NCBI RefSeq assembly: GCF_040744945.1
Contig: NZ_CP160453.1
Span: 7,316,001 to 7,380,000, forward strand
From: Saccharothrix sp. HUAS TT1
GTDB taxonomy: Bacteria; Actinomycetota; Actinomycetes; Mycobacteriales; Pseudonocardiaceae
Reading direction: 5' to 3'
Length of the DNA: 64,000 nt
Position 1 is the first letter of the stretch. Every line of letters begins with the position of its first letter. The position numbers were made by a program, and so were the translations under genes. This document shows, in pieces, positions 21,764 through 31,105 of this stretch. The notes under the pieces were generated by a model. That model was not told the origin of the DNA. It saw only the letters and a program-made list of their open reading frames with translations, and did no database searches.

Positions 21764-23140
21764 TCACGCCGTGAACCGCCACCAGTCGACGTTGAACAGG
21801 TAGCCGCTGCCGCCGGTGAACCGGAGGTAGAGGTCCCTGGTGCCGGTCGCGCCGCTGATCGGGCAGGAAACGGTGGTCCAGCTCTGCCAGCCGCCGGTGC
21901 CCGAGACGCCGCAGCGCCCCACGAGCGCACCGCTCGGGCTGTCCAACCGGACTTCGACGGCGCCACCCGAACCCGCGGAGGCGACCCGCGCGCTGAACGA
22001 CCTCGCGCCCGAGCCGAACGCGGCGCCCTTCACCTTGACGTAGTCGCCGTTCTCGATCCAGCCGACGTTCATGCCACCCTCCGAGGCCGGTTCGGTCTCG
22101 ATGCCCGAACCCCAGGCGATCGTCTCGGCCTCCTGGCGGACGTAGGGGTTGAGGGTGCCCGCCTGCGGTGCGCCGCCCGTGGTCATGTTGATGGTCGGGA
22201 TGGTGCCGTCGGCGTTGTAGCCGAACTTCTCCACCGCCACCGACCGGGTGAAACCGCCGCCGCCCGGCAAGGCGCCGTTGTGGTAGAAGAAGTAGGAACC
22301 GCCCTTGAAGTCGACGATCCCGGCGTGGTTGGTGAAGCTGCTGCCCTGGGTGGGCATGACCGTGCCGCGGTAGGTCCAGGGCCCGGTCGGGCTCGGCGCG
22401 GTCGAGTAGGCGATGAACTCCGAGCAGCACTTCGCCGCGAACACGTTGTAGTACAGGCCGTTGCGCTTGTAGACCCAGGGCCCTTCCTCGTAGAGCGTGG
22501 GCCTGGCGGCGTCACCGCTGCGGGAGCCGAAGCCCGCCGTGGTGAGCGGGATGCGGGTCGGGCTGCCGGAGAACGACGTCATGTCCGCGTTGAGCCGCAC
22601 GTACCACAGGTTGGGGTTGCCCCAGTACAGGTACGCCTGGCCGTCATCGTCGATGAAGACGCTGGGGTCGATCTCGCCGTTCTCCACCAGCGGGCGGCCG
22701 ATCGCGTCGCGGAACGGGCCGGTGGGGCTGTCGGCGACGCCCACGCCGATGGCCATCCGGCCGGTGGCCCGGTTGACGACGGGCACGTACCAGTAGAACT
22801 TGCCGTTGCGCTGGATCGCCTGCCCCGCCCAGGCGTCCTTGCTGGCCCACGCGAACGTGCCCACGTTCATCGGCGCGCCGTGGTCGGTCCAGTTCACCAT
22901 GTCGTCGGAGGACCAGACCCGCCACTCCTTCATGGTGAACCAGGTCGAGCCGTCCTCGTCGTGGCCGGTGTAGAGGTACACGCGTCCGTTGTGGACCAGC
23001 GGCGCCGGGTCCGCCGTGTAGATGTGCTGCACGATGGGGTTGTCGGCCCTGGCCACCGCGGGCGCGAGCGCCAGGGCGCAGGTGATGGCGACGAGCAGGG
23101 CGCCGGCGCGCCGCCGGAACGCCGGGAACTTCGGTGTCAT
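21764..23140 (-). CDS. Secreted GH43 arabinofuranosidase/xylanase-type enzyme with CBM6
   Basis: Secreted enzyme of 458 residues: signal peptide (about 1-32), GH43 propeller (about 33-325) and C-terminal CBM6 (about 330-458). The three acidic residues are in place: YTADPAPLVHNG, IDPSVFIDDDG and EEGPWVYKRNG. GH43-CBM6 proteins usually debranch arabinoxylan or cut xylan. The ATG at 23140 has GGAGG upstream. It is the last gene of the GH27-GH43-GH43 operon, 52 bases after the degenerate GH43. Confidence 0.9.
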   Translation of the reverse strand: MTPKFPAFRRRAGALLVAITCALALAPAVARADNPIVQHIYTADPAPLVHNGRVYLYTGHDEDGSTWFTMKEWRVWSSDDMVNWTDHGAPMNVGTFAWASKDAWAGQAIQRNGKFYWYVPVVNRATGRMAIGVGVADSPTGPFRDAIGRPLVENGEIDPSVFIDDDGQAYLYWGNPNLWYVRLNADMTSFSGSPTRIPLTTAGFGSRSGDAARPTLYEEGPWVYKRNGLYYNVFAAKCCSEFIAYSTAPSPTGPWTYRGTVMPTQGSSFTNHAGIVDFKGGSYFFYHNGALPGGGGFTRSVAVEKFGYNADGTIPTINMTTGGAPQAGTLNPYVRQEAETIAWGSGIETEPASEGGMNVGWIENGDYVKVKGAAFGSGARSFSARVASAGSGGAVEVRLDSPSGALVGRCGVSGTGGWQSWTTVSCPISGATGTRDLYLRFTGGSGYLFNVDWWRFTA

Positions 23141-23192
23141 GGGCAGGACCTCCGGGGGACGTCGGTGGGCCGGTGGGCGGGGGCGTCCCCGC

Positions 23193-24674
23193 TCAACCGG
23201 TCGGGGAGAGCCGGTCGCGGTGGTCGAACCAGTCGAACGCCGCGACGCCGCGGGTGACGTACATGCCGACGACCCTCCCGGCGAGCCCACCGGTGAGCTC
23301 GGGCGACAGGTAGCGCCCGTTCAGCTCGGCCAGGGGGCCGGGGTCGTCGTCCACGTGGAACGCGATGGTGTCGGGTCCGGCGGGCTCGACGCCCGCGTGC
23401 TCGTCGGTCGGTCGCACGAACGACGGCGGCACGAGGTCGGTCGTGCGGGTGACGATGGTGAGGGTGATCGGCCCGGGACCGACGGTCCGGCTCGCCACGA
23501 CCTGGCGCACCGGGCCGATCCGCGCGACCACGTCGACCCTGCCCCGCACGACCTCGAAGTCGTAGTGGTGCGCCTCGTCGCACCGGATGCTCAGGCCCGC
23601 CCGTGCCGCGCCCGGCTCCAGCCGGACCGAGACGCGCGAGTCCGGGTGCCGCAGGCGACGCCCGAAGAACGTGCAGCCGGGCCGGTCGAGGGTGTCGCCG
23701 GTGGCGCGCAGCGTCAACCAGCCGGGGCGCTCGGACAGCGACCACGACTCGTCCGGGCGCTCGCGCGGGGAGATCCACCCCGGGGCGAGCGCGCACCCGT
23801 CGAAGTTCTCGCGCACCGGGAGCGACGGCAGCGGGTGCCGCGCCTGCGGTGAGGCCGTTCCCCCGCTCTCCGCCACCACGGGCCACCCGTCCTCCCAGCG
23901 CACGGGCACCAGTTCCGCCTCCTGCGCCGGCGCGGTGGGACCCCGGTGGTGCGAGCGCGGTCCGGGCAGCACCAGCCACCAGGCCCCGTCCGGGGTGTCG
24001 ACGAGGTCGACGCCGCCGGTGCTGCGGATCAACCGGGAGGACCCGCCCCGGTCGCCCGGCGCGCGTTCGAACGGCCCGCGCGGGGTGCGCGCGCGGGCGA
24101 CGACGAGCCCGTGGCGGCGTGCGGACAACAGGTACCACCAGTCGCCGACGCGGTGCAGGCGCGACGCACCCGGACCGTCCGGCCCGTCGCCGGGCCACAC
24201 CCGCCACGGGCCTTCCACCACCTCGCCGGTGCCCACGTCGACCCGGGCCACCTGCCCGTCGGACGTGACGCACCAGCACCCGCCGTCCTCGTCCCACGCC
24301 AGGTCGGGCGCCTCGCCCGGCAGGTCGAGCCACATCGGGTCCGACCACGGGCCGAGGGGGTCGTCCGCTGTGACGACGAAGTCGCGCCCCGCCGACGCGT
24401 TGGTCGCGACCACGTGGAAGCGCCCGTCGTGGTGGCGGATCGCCGGCGCGCGGATCCCGCGCGACGCGGGGGCGTCGGCGGGCAGCCGCACCTGCTCCGG
24501 CCGGACCAGGACGTTGCCGACCTGCCGCCACCGCACCAGGTCGCGGCTGTGGAAGAGCGGCACGCCCGGGAAGTACTCGAAGCTGGAGCACACCAGGTAG
24601 TAGTCCCCACCGACCCGGCACACGCCGGGGTCGGGGAGGGGACCTCCGATCGCGGGACCGGGGTGGGTGGGCAC
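23193..24674 (-). CDS. Cytoplasmic GH43 paralogue lacking the catalytic acid Glu
   Basis: 493 residues, no signal peptide, the same two-domain layout as the 16832-18376 enzyme. The base Asp is kept (PLPDPGVCRVG) and so is the modulating Asp (APDLAWDEDG). The segment that should read WPEAPHLYRVG instead reads GPGASRLHRVG: it aligns without gaps and puts Gly in place of the general acid Glu. The N-terminus is also shortened and altered (GPAIGGPLPDP for NPVIPGFHPDP). It may be inactive, altered in mechanism, or a sugar-binding protein. The frame is open throughout, so it is not an obvious pseudogene. The GTG at 24674 follows GAAGGA. Confidence 0.88.
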   Translation of the reverse strand: MPTHPGPAIGGPLPDPGVCRVGGDYYLVCSSFEYFPGVPLFHSRDLVRWRQVGNVLVRPEQVRLPADAPASRGIRAPAIRHHDGRFHVVATNASAGRDFVVTADDPLGPWSDPMWLDLPGEAPDLAWDEDGGCWCVTSDGQVARVDVGTGEVVEGPWRVWPGDGPDGPGASRLHRVGDWWYLLSARRHGLVVARARTPRGPFERAPGDRGGSSRLIRSTGGVDLVDTPDGAWWLVLPGPRSHHRGPTAPAQEAELVPVRWEDGWPVVAESGGTASPQARHPLPSLPVRENFDGCALAPGWISPRERPDESWSLSERPGWLTLRATGDTLDRPGCTFFGRRLRHPDSRVSVRLEPGAARAGLSIRCDEAHHYDFEVVRGRVDVVARIGPVRQVVASRTVGPGPITLTIVTRTTDLVPPSFVRPTDEHAGVEPAGPDTIAFHVDDDPGPLAELNGRYLSPELTGGLAGRVVGMYVTRGVAAFDWFDHRDRLSPTG

Positions 24675-24721
24675 GGTGTTCCTTCGCGGTGTCGGGTGGC
24701 GGGCCGGTTCGCGCGGGCCGT

Positions 24722-26392
24722 TCAGACCCGGGTCCACTTCTGGTTGGACTGCCCGTTGCAGGTCCAGAGGATCAGGGTGGACCCGTTGGCGGTGCCCGCC
24801 TGGTTGACGTCCAGGCAGAGCCCGGAGCGCGCGTTGCGGATGGAGCCGTCGGACTCGGAGGTCCACCTCTGGTTGTCCTGGCCGTTGCACGGCCAGGTGA
24901 TCACCCTGGTGCCGTTGGCGGTGCCCCCGTTGTAGGCGTCGAGGCACTTGTCGCCGAAGACGCGGATCTCACCGTTCGCCCACGTCGTCCACAGCTGGTT
25001 GGCCGCGGTGTGGCAGTCCCAGATCAGGGTGGCCGCTCCCGAAGCGGTGGAGGCGTTGTCCACGTCCGCGCAGCGGCCCGAGCCGGTGCCGCGCAGGCGT
25101 GCGGTGGTGGCGGCCGACGGCGTGCCGCCGGAGACCCGGAAGACGGCCGAGCCGTGCGCCGGGACGCTCGCCGAGATCGAGCCCGAGGTGGTGGCCGTGC
25201 CGCCGGTCCACAGGTCGGTCAGGGTGAACGAGCCGCCGGACAGGCCGACCTGCGCGGCCGTGGTGGTGACGGTGGCGGTCGCGCCGCCCCGGTTGATCAG
25301 GCCGACCGCCACCGAGCCGTCGCTCAGCGACTTGGCGAAGACCTCGGTGTTGCCGTCGTCGCGCACCCGCCGCCCGCCCGCGCCGAGCCGGTCCTGGTTG
25401 ACCGCGATCAGCCTCGGGTTGCGCAGGACGGCGCTGATGTCGCCGGACATGGTGCGGATGTCGTTGCCCGCCATGAGGGGTGCGGCCATCAGCGCCCACA
25501 GCGCGAAGTGCGTGCGGGACTCGGTGAGGGTCAGCCCGGGACGGCCGACGACCAGCATGTCGGGGTCGTTCCAGTTGCCCGGACCGGTCTGGGCGGCCAG
25601 GGGCGCGGTGACGTCCAGGACGTTGCCGACGCCCATGGGGTAGCTGTTGGTGTTGCCGTTCTGCCAGATGTCCAGCAGGTCCTCGGTCGTCCGCCACAGG
25701 TCGGCGACCTCGCCCCAGTCGTACTTGTCGCCGGTGGGCGCGTGGAAGCTGTTGGAGTTGATGCTGTAGACGATCGGGCGGCCGGTGGCCCGCAGCGCGT
25801 CGCGCATGATCGTGAACCGGGCGACCTGCTCGTCGCGGGTGCCGCTGCCCGAGCACCAGTCGTACTTCAGGTAGTCCACGCCCCACGAGGCGAACGACCG
25901 GGCGTCCTGGACCTCGTGGCCCTTGCTGCCGGTGGAACCGGGGTGCGTGCCGACGCCCTGGGCGCAGGTCTTCTCGTTGGGCGCCTGGTAGATGCCGAAC
26001 TTCAGGCCGCGGGCGTGGATGTAGTCCCCCAGCGCCTTCATGCCGCTGGGGAACTTCGTCGGGTGGGCGCGCAGGTTGCCCGCGCTGTCGCGGTTCGGGT
26101 CGAACCAGCAGTCGTCCACCACCACGTACTGGTAGCCGGCGTCGCGCATGCCCGAGGAGACCATCGCGTCGGCGGCCTGCCGGACCTGTGCCTCGGTGAT
26201 GCCGCAACCGAAGCTGTTCCAGCTGTTCCAGCCCATCGGCGGGGTGAGCGCCGGGCTGCCGGGCGCGGCCTGGGCGACCGGACCCGCTGCGGTGACCACC
26301 CCCAGCGCCGCGACGACGGCCACCGCGAGGTGGAGGAGCCGGTTGCGGGCGGACGGCATCGCTTCGGTCCGCGCCAGTGGAATTCTTCGCAT
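24722..26392 (-). CDS. Secreted GH27 alpha-galactosidase with CBM13
   Basis: Secreted enzyme of 556 residues: signal peptide (about 1-39), GH27 (alpha/beta)8 barrel and beta domain (about 43-425; PPMGWNSWNSFGCGI), RICIN CBM13 (about 430-556). The nucleophile Asp is in YLKYDWCSG and the acid/base Asp in NWNDPDMLVVG. It should release alpha-galactose (or beta-L-arabinopyranose in some members) from hemicellulose side chains. Three in-frame ATGs exist (26410, 26392, 26359); 26392 was chosen for the GGGGAA upstream. It is first in a three-gene operon under operator sites 5 and 6. Confidence 0.92.
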   Translation of the reverse strand: MRRIPLARTEAMPSARNRLLHLAVAVVAALGVVTAAGPVAQAAPGSPALTPPMGWNSWNSFGCGITEAQVRQAADAMVSSGMRDAGYQYVVVDDCWFDPNRDSAGNLRAHPTKFPSGMKALGDYIHARGLKFGIYQAPNEKTCAQGVGTHPGSTGSKGHEVQDARSFASWGVDYLKYDWCSGSGTRDEQVARFTIMRDALRATGRPIVYSINSNSFHAPTGDKYDWGEVADLWRTTEDLLDIWQNGNTNSYPMGVGNVLDVTAPLAAQTGPGNWNDPDMLVVGRPGLTLTESRTHFALWALMAAPLMAGNDIRTMSGDISAVLRNPRLIAVNQDRLGAGGRRVRDDGNTEVFAKSLSDGSVAVGLINRGGATATVTTTAAQVGLSGGSFTLTDLWTGGTATTSGSISASVPAHGSAVFRVSGGTPSAATTARLRGTGSGRCADVDNASTASGAATLIWDCHTAANQLWTTWANGEIRVFGDKCLDAYNGGTANGTRVITWPCNGQDNQRWTSESDGSIRNARSGLCLDVNQAGTANGSTLILWTCNGQSNQKWTRV

Positions 26393-26523
26393 CGGAGTTC
26401 CCCACGTCATCGTCGACGGCGCTCGCGGTGGCGCTCGGCGGGGCGGGATCGCGCCCGCAGCGGAGCGGCCTGGGTGTCACGCTCATGTAACTACGCCCCG
26501 CGATTGCGGTCAAAGCTAAAATT

Positions 26524-26535
26524 GTGAGCGCTAAC
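26524..26535. promoter_or_regulatory. LacI-type operator, site 5
   Basis: GTGAGCGCTAAC, with GCTAAA beginning 9 bases before it (26515) and TTTAGCGC directly after it. The following TTTAGCGCT may be a second, overlapping operator centred 12 bases on. It lies 132 bases upstream of the GH27 start. Confidence 0.8.
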
Positions 26536-26641
26536 TTTAGCGCTTTGTTGAGCAGCGACCGACGCTCGAATTCGAATAACCGCAGATAGGGAGCCTAAGC
26601 GGAGAATTGCTCCGTTCAGCCCCTTGAACCGCACCTCATCA

Positions 26642-27754
26642 TCACTTCGGCTTGTGAGCGTGAACACCGTCGCCGCGGACACCTCGCCCAGACGGCGCGC
26701 GCAACGACCTGACCGACTCGCCGACCATGACGGGCATGGGCACCCGGTGCACGGCGGGGGCGGCCTTCGACCGCCCCCGCTGCTCCGACACCGCGAAGAG
26801 CACGTCCACCGCCTTCGCGCCGAGCTCGTGGTGGGGCAGCGCGACGGTGGTGAGGCGCGGTCGCACCCAGGAGGCGATGGGGTGGTCGTCGAAGGAGACC
26901 ACGGAGACGTCGTCCGGCACGGACAGCGCGGCGTCGGCGAGCGCCTGGTAGGCGCCGAAGGCGAGTCGGTCGTTCAGGCAGACCAGGGCCTTCGGGCGGT
27001 GGTGGCGCAGGATCTCCCGGGTGGTGTCGTAGCCGTTCTCCGGCATCCACTTCGGGCACTGGCGCGCGCTCACCACCTCGACGCCCGCGCCGTCGAACAC
27101 CTGGCTCATGCCGATCAGGCGCTCCCGGGCGGCGATGCTGTTCGGCGGCACGTCGTCGAGGCCGGGACCGGCGCCGACCAGGTGCACGCCCTCGCGGTGG
27201 CCCGCGTCGACCAGGACCCGCGCGGCGGCGCGACCGGCTTCCACCTCGTCGGGCAGCACGGCGGGCACGGACGAGCGCGCGACCGGCAGGGCGTTGAGCA
27301 GGACGGCCGGGCCGTGGTCCAAGCCGTCGGGCAGGACGACCCTCCGGGTGTACATCGCCGCGAAGACGATGCCGTCGACCTGGCGGTCGTGCATGGTCTC
27401 GACCAGTGCCCGCTCGACGTCGGGATCGCCGCCGCTCTCGCCGACGAACAGCATGAAGCCGCGGCGGTGCGCGGCCTCCATCGCGCCTTTGATCATGTTC
27501 CCGGCCAGCAGCGAGGACGCCACGGTGTCGGACACGAACCCGATCGTCCGGGTGCGCCCCGTGCGCAGGCCGACCGACAGGGTGTTGCGCCGGTACCCCA
27601 GCTCCTGCGCGGTCGAGCGCACCCGGCGCTCCACCTCCTCGGAGATGCGCAGCTCCCGGGCGCGACCGGCCAGCACGAGGGACACGGTGGTGGTCGAGAC
27701 ACCGGCCGCCTCGGCCACGTCGGCCAGCGTGATGCGTCGTCGCCCCACGGCCAC
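26642..27754 (-). CDS. LacI-family transcriptional repressor
   Basis: 370 residues: N-terminal LacI headpiece (about 7-55; ITLADVAEAAGVSTTTVSLVL, then hinge) and periplasmic-binding-protein-like effector domain (about 65-345; GIVFAAMYTRRVV, VSFDDHPIASWVRPRLTTV). The start is GTG at 27754, with GAGGACGGAAG upstream; a GTG at 27748 is an alternative. It diverges from an ABC importer operon, and an everted operator lies between them (27819-27836). It is a candidate for controlling the ten-site regulon as well, but this is not proven because those sites have a different geometry. Operator site 6 lies inside its 3' end. The effector is probably an arabino- or xylo-oligosaccharide. Confidence 0.93.
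   Translation of the reverse strand: MAVGRRRITLADVAEAAGVSTTTVSLVLAGRARELRISEEVERRVRSTAQELGYRRNTLSVGLRTGRTRTIGFVSDTVASSLLAGNMIKGAMEAAHRRGFMLFVGESGGDPDVERALVETMHDRQVDGIVFAAMYTRRVVLPDGLDHGPAVLLNALPVARSSVPAVLPDEVEAGRAAARVLVDAGHREGVHLVGAGPGLDDVPPNSIAARERLIGMSQVFDGAGVEVVSARQCPKWMPENGYDTTREILRHHRPKALVCLNDRLAFGAYQALADAALSVPDDVSVVSFDDHPIASWVRPRLTTVALPHHELGAKAVDVLFAVSEQRGRSKAAPAVHRVPMPVMVGESVRSLRAPSGRGVRGDGVHAHKPK
26654..26665. promoter_or_regulatory. LacI-type operator, site 6, inside the lacI 3' end
   Basis: GTGAGCGTGAAC in a CTTGTGAGCGTGAACA context that is identical to site 10. It lies within the last codons of the lacI coding sequence, 130 bases from site 5 centre to centre. Confidence 0.65.
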
Positions 27755-27818
27755 CTTCCGTCCTCAAGGGACATTCGCTGTCCTTGACACCGGGTCGTCC
27801 CAACCCGAAACTCCGGGA

Positions 27819-27836
27819 GGCTAACACGTTTTAGCC
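27819..27836. promoter_or_regulatory. Operator between lacI and the second ABC operon
   Basis: GGCTAACACGTTTTAGCC, a near-perfect dyad (8 of 9 positions). It uses the same GCTAA half-site as the ten-site family but in everted order. It ends 12 bases before the ATG at 27849, next to the RBS, so binding would block the importer operon, and it is also placed for lacI autoregulation. Confidence 0.75.
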
Positions 27837-27848
27837 AGGTCGAGGGAG

Positions 27849-29201
27849 ATGACGTTGTCCGGTGCACGACGGTTCCGCGCGATCACCGCCGCCGCCCTGG
27901 CGGCGGTGGTCCTGGCCGGCTGCGCGCCGCCGGGGGGCGACCGACCGGCCCCCGCGGGCGCCCCGGCGACCGCGGTGTCCGAACCGGACTGCGGCGCCTC
28001 GCCGGTCGTGCTGCGAGCCCGCCTGGAGACCGGCTTCCCCCTGGCGAAGGCCCTCACCGAGGAGTTCACCCGGCAGCACCCGAACGTGACGTGGGACGTG
28101 CGCGAGGAGCAGTTCGCGGTGCTGACGCAGAACGCGCCGCGCCTGCTGGCCGACAACCCGCCGGACCTGGCGCGCCTGCCGCAGGTGTCCGACCTCGCGG
28201 GCGACGGCCTGCTGCGCGACCTGGACGGCTACGCCGCGTGGTTCGGCTGGGACGACTGGCCTACGGCGCAGCTGCGGCAGATGCGCGTCGGTCCGGGCGG
28301 GCGGCCGCGCGGCGAGGGCCCGCTGTACGCGATGGGCTTCTCCACGAGCGTGACCGGCGTGTTCTACAACAAGGACCTGGCGGCGCGGATCGGGTTCCGC
28401 GAGCCCTCGACGCTGGCCGAGTGGGACGACGCCCTGGCCCGCGCGAAGGACGCGGGCATCACGCCGCTGGCGGGGTTCAACGCGGGCGCGACGGCCGGGC
28501 TCGCGTTCCCCCTGCAGGCCCTCATGGCCGCCCACGGCTCCCCCGCCGCCATCGACGCCTGGACCTTCCAGCAGCCGGGGGCGAGGATCGACACCCCGGC
28601 CAACGCCGAGGGCGTGCGGCACCTGGAGCGCTGGCTGCGCGCCGGGTACTTCGACGCCGACCTCAACGCCACCGACTACGCCCGGATGGTCGACCGGTTC
28701 GCCTCCGGCCGGGCGCTGTTCATGGTCGACGGCGACTGGGAGGCCGCGGCGCTGGACCGGCGGATGCCGGGGCGGGTCGGCTTCTTCCTCGTGCCGCCCC
28801 TGCGGGCCGGCGACCCGGTGGCGGCGATGGCCGGTCCACCGACCTTCGGCATCCCGACCGGCGCGGCGCACCCCGACTGCGCGGCGTTCTTCCTGAACTG
28901 GGCCGTCACCGACCGCGCGGCGCGCGAGACCACCGTGCGGGTGGGCGGGTCGCTCCCCCTCGGCCCGGCCGACGCCCACCTGCCGCCGGTCGAGCCGGGG
29001 TCGGTCACGGCCGCCACGCTGGCCGCCGCCGCCCGGGTCGTCGCGGACGGCACGGGCATGGACTTCATCGCCAACGCCACCGGCGCCATCCTGGCCGAGA
29101 GCTGGACGCCGCGCCTGCAGGAGCTGGCGGCGGGCGAGCGCGAGCCGGAGGACCTGCTGCGCGAGGTGCAGGCCGACTACACCGCCCAGATCGGCGGGTG
29201 A
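27849..29201 (+). CDS. ABC sugar-binding lipoprotein
   Basis: Extracellular solute-binding lipoprotein, 450 residues. The lipobox VLAGC (about 21-25) is followed by a Pro/Ala tether and an SBP family 1 fold (LADNPPDLARLPQ, YAMGFSTSVTGVFYNKDL, GRALFMVDGDWE). The ATG at 27849 follows GAGGGAG. It is the first gene of a three-gene CUT1 importer operon that again lacks its own ATPase. The operator at 27819-27836 suggests induction through the divergent LacI protein. The ligand is unknown. Confidence 0.92.
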   Translation: MTLSGARRFRAITAAALAAVVLAGCAPPGGDRPAPAGAPATAVSEPDCGASPVVLRARLETGFPLAKALTEEFTRQHPNVTWDVREEQFAVLTQNAPRLLADNPPDLARLPQVSDLAGDGLLRDLDGYAAWFGWDDWPTAQLRQMRVGPGGRPRGEGPLYAMGFSTSVTGVFYNKDLAARIGFREPSTLAEWDDALARAKDAGITPLAGFNAGATAGLAFPLQALMAAHGSPAAIDAWTFQQPGARIDTPANAEGVRHLERWLRAGYFDADLNATDYARMVDRFASGRALFMVDGDWEAAALDRRMPGRVGFFLVPPLRAGDPVAAMAGPPTFGIPTGAAHPDCAAFFLNWAVTDRAARETTVRVGGSLPLGPADAHLPPVEPGSVTAATLAAAARVVADGTGMDFIANATGAILAESWTPRLQELAAGEREPEDLLREVQADYTAQIGG

Positions 29202-29208
29202 GGCCGCG

Positions 29209-30051
29209 GTGCGCCGGTCGGTCGGCTGGCTGTTCGTCCTGCCCGCCCTGGCGGTGTACGCGCTGTTCGTGCTGCGACCGCTGGCCTCGACGGTCCGGTA
29301 CTCGCTGTACCGGTGGGACGGGGTCGGCCCGGCCACCTGGGTCGGGTGGGACAACTACCTCGCGGTGGTCGGCGACCCCGACCTGCGCGGCGCGCTCGGT
29401 CACGCGCTGGTGCTGGTCGTGCTGTTCACCGGGGTGCCGGTGCCGCTGGGCCTGCTGGCCGCCGCGGTGGTCCGGCGCGCCGCGCCGAGCGGGCCGGTGC
29501 GCCTGGTGCTGCTCCTGCCCCAGGCGGTGCCGCTGGTGGCGGCGGGCATCGCGTGGAGCCTGCTGCTGTCGTCCACGGGCGCGGTGAACCGGCTGCTCGA
29601 CGCGGTGGGGCTCGGCGGGGTGACGCGGGCGTGGTTGGGCGACTCGTCCACGGCGCTGGCGGCGGTGGGGCTGATCGGGGCGTGGGTGCTGCTCGGCCTG
29701 TGCACCACGCTGCTGCTGGCGGGGATGGAGCGCATCGACCCGGCGCTGCACGAGGCCGCACGCCTGGACGGCGCGGGCCCGTGGCGGGAGTTCCGCGCGG
29801 TCACGCTGCCCGGTGTGCGGCGCGAGCTGGGCGTGTGCGCGGCGGTGACGACGATCGCGGCCCTGGCGAGCTTCGACGTCGTCTACGCCACCACGCGGGG
29901 CGGACCCGGCGACGCCACGTCCGTGCCCGGCCTGGAGGTGTTCTCCCTGGCCTTCGCGCGGCGCGAGGTGGGGCTGGCGTCGGCGGCGGCCGTCGTGCTC
30001 GTGGTGCTGGTCCTCGCGGTGGCGGCGCCCGTGCTGCGGCGGGCGCGGTGA
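29209..30051 (+). CDS. ABC sugar transporter permease (MalF-type)
   Basis: Inner-membrane permease, 280 residues, about six helices. The EAA loop is LHEAARLDGAGPWREFRAV. The GTG at 29209 lies 8 bases after the TGA of the binding-protein gene. The next permease overlaps it by 4 bases. Confidence 0.92.
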   Translation: MRRSVGWLFVLPALAVYALFVLRPLASTVRYSLYRWDGVGPATWVGWDNYLAVVGDPDLRGALGHALVLVVLFTGVPVPLGLLAAAVVRRAAPSGPVRLVLLLPQAVPLVAAGIAWSLLLSSTGAVNRLLDAVGLGGVTRAWLGDSSTALAAVGLIGAWVLLGLCTTLLLAGMERIDPALHEAARLDGAGPWREFRAVTLPGVRRELGVCAAVTTIAALASFDVVYATTRGGPGDATSVPGLEVFSLAFARREVGLASAAAVVLVVLVLAVAAPVLRRAR

Positions 30052-30896
30052 CCACCGGGCTGCGGGAGCGGGTCGCGGGCAGGCTGGTGCTGCTCGTGCT
30101 GGTGGTCGTGACGCTCGTGCCGTTCGCCGACCTGCTCACCACCGCGCTGCACCCGCCCGGGACCTACCCACCGGGGCTGACCTGGCCGGAGGACCCGCAC
30201 TGGTCGAACTTCGCGGCCGCGTTCCGGACGGCGGGGATCGGTGGCGCGCTGGGGTCGAGCGCGCTCATCGCGCTCGGCGTGGTCCCGCTGACGTTGGCGC
30301 TCGCCGCCCCGGCCGGCTACGCGCTGGGGCACCTGCGGTTCACCGGCCACCGGGCGGTGTTCGGCTTGTTCGCGGTGGGGCTGGTGCTGCCGCTGGAGGC
30401 CGTCGTCACGCCGCTCTACCACCAGATGCGGGACCTCGGCCTGCTCGACACGCGCGGGGGCCTGGTGGCGGCGCTGGTCGCGGTGCACCTGCCGTTCGCG
30501 GTGTTCTGGCTGCGGGCGCACTTCGCGGGCGTGCCGCCGGAGCTGTCGGACAGCGCCCGGCTGGACGGCGCGGGGCCGTGGCAGGCGTTCCGGCGGGTGC
30601 ACCTGCCGCTGGCCCGGCCCGCCACGTCGTCCCTGGCGGTCCTGCTGACCGTCTGGACGTGGAACCACTTCCTGCTGGCGATCGTGCTGGTCGACGACCC
30701 GGCGCGGCGCACCGCGGCGGGCGCGCTCGGCGCGTTCCAGGGTCGCTGGGGCACCGACGTGCCGCTGCTGTGCGCCGGGGCGCTGCTGCTCGTCGCACCC
30801 CTGCCGGTGGTGCTCGCGCTGCTGCACCGCCGGTTGCCCGACCTCCGGCCGACCGGCTACCGCGGCGATCCTCGACCGGGATCGGCCCGAAGCTAA
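30048..30896 (+). CDS. ABC sugar transporter permease (MalG-type)
   Basis: Inner-membrane permease, 282 residues, about six helices. The EAA loop is LSDSARLDGAGPWQAFRRV. The GTG at 30048 overlaps the previous TGA as GTGA. Its TAA stop codon (30894-30896) is itself part of the GCTAAA half-site of operator site 7, an unusually tight packing of coding and regulatory sequence. Confidence 0.92.
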   Translation: MTTGLRERVAGRLVLLVLVVVTLVPFADLLTTALHPPGTYPPGLTWPEDPHWSNFAAAFRTAGIGGALGSSALIALGVVPLTLALAAPAGYALGHLRFTGHRAVFGLFAVGLVLPLEAVVTPLYHQMRDLGLLDTRGGLVAALVAVHLPFAVFWLRAHFAGVPPELSDSARLDGAGPWQAFRRVHLPLARPATSSLAVLLTVWTWNHFLLAIVLVDDPARRTAAGALGAFQGRWGTDVPLLCAGALLLVAPLPVVLALLHRRLPDLRPTGYRGDPRPGSARS

Positions 30897-30900
30897 ATAT

Positions 30901-30912
30901 GTTTGCGTTAAC
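30901..30912. promoter_or_regulatory. LacI-type operator, site 7
   Basis: GTTTGCGTTAAC, with GCTAAA beginning 9 bases before it (30892) and TTTAGCGC directly after it, the same arrangement as site 5. Confidence 0.7.
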
Positions 30913-31105
30913 TTTAGCGCGCCTCACCTATTCCACGCGGAGCGACATCCGACGGAACCGTTTCGGCCATCTGCCCGAAACCTTTGCGTTACGTCTTGAC
31001 CAGGCGTGTGTCATCGTTCACAGTCGGAGAAGCACGGCCGCACCTACCGAGGAAACGATCGCACCCGCCGCGATCCGCTTTTCACTGCGTCGACCCGGTC
31101 TCAAA

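Noticed and set aside
26642..27754. Certain assignment of this LacI protein as repressor of all ten operator sites
   Set aside because: The operator next to its own gene has a different geometry, so the link remains a hypothesis.
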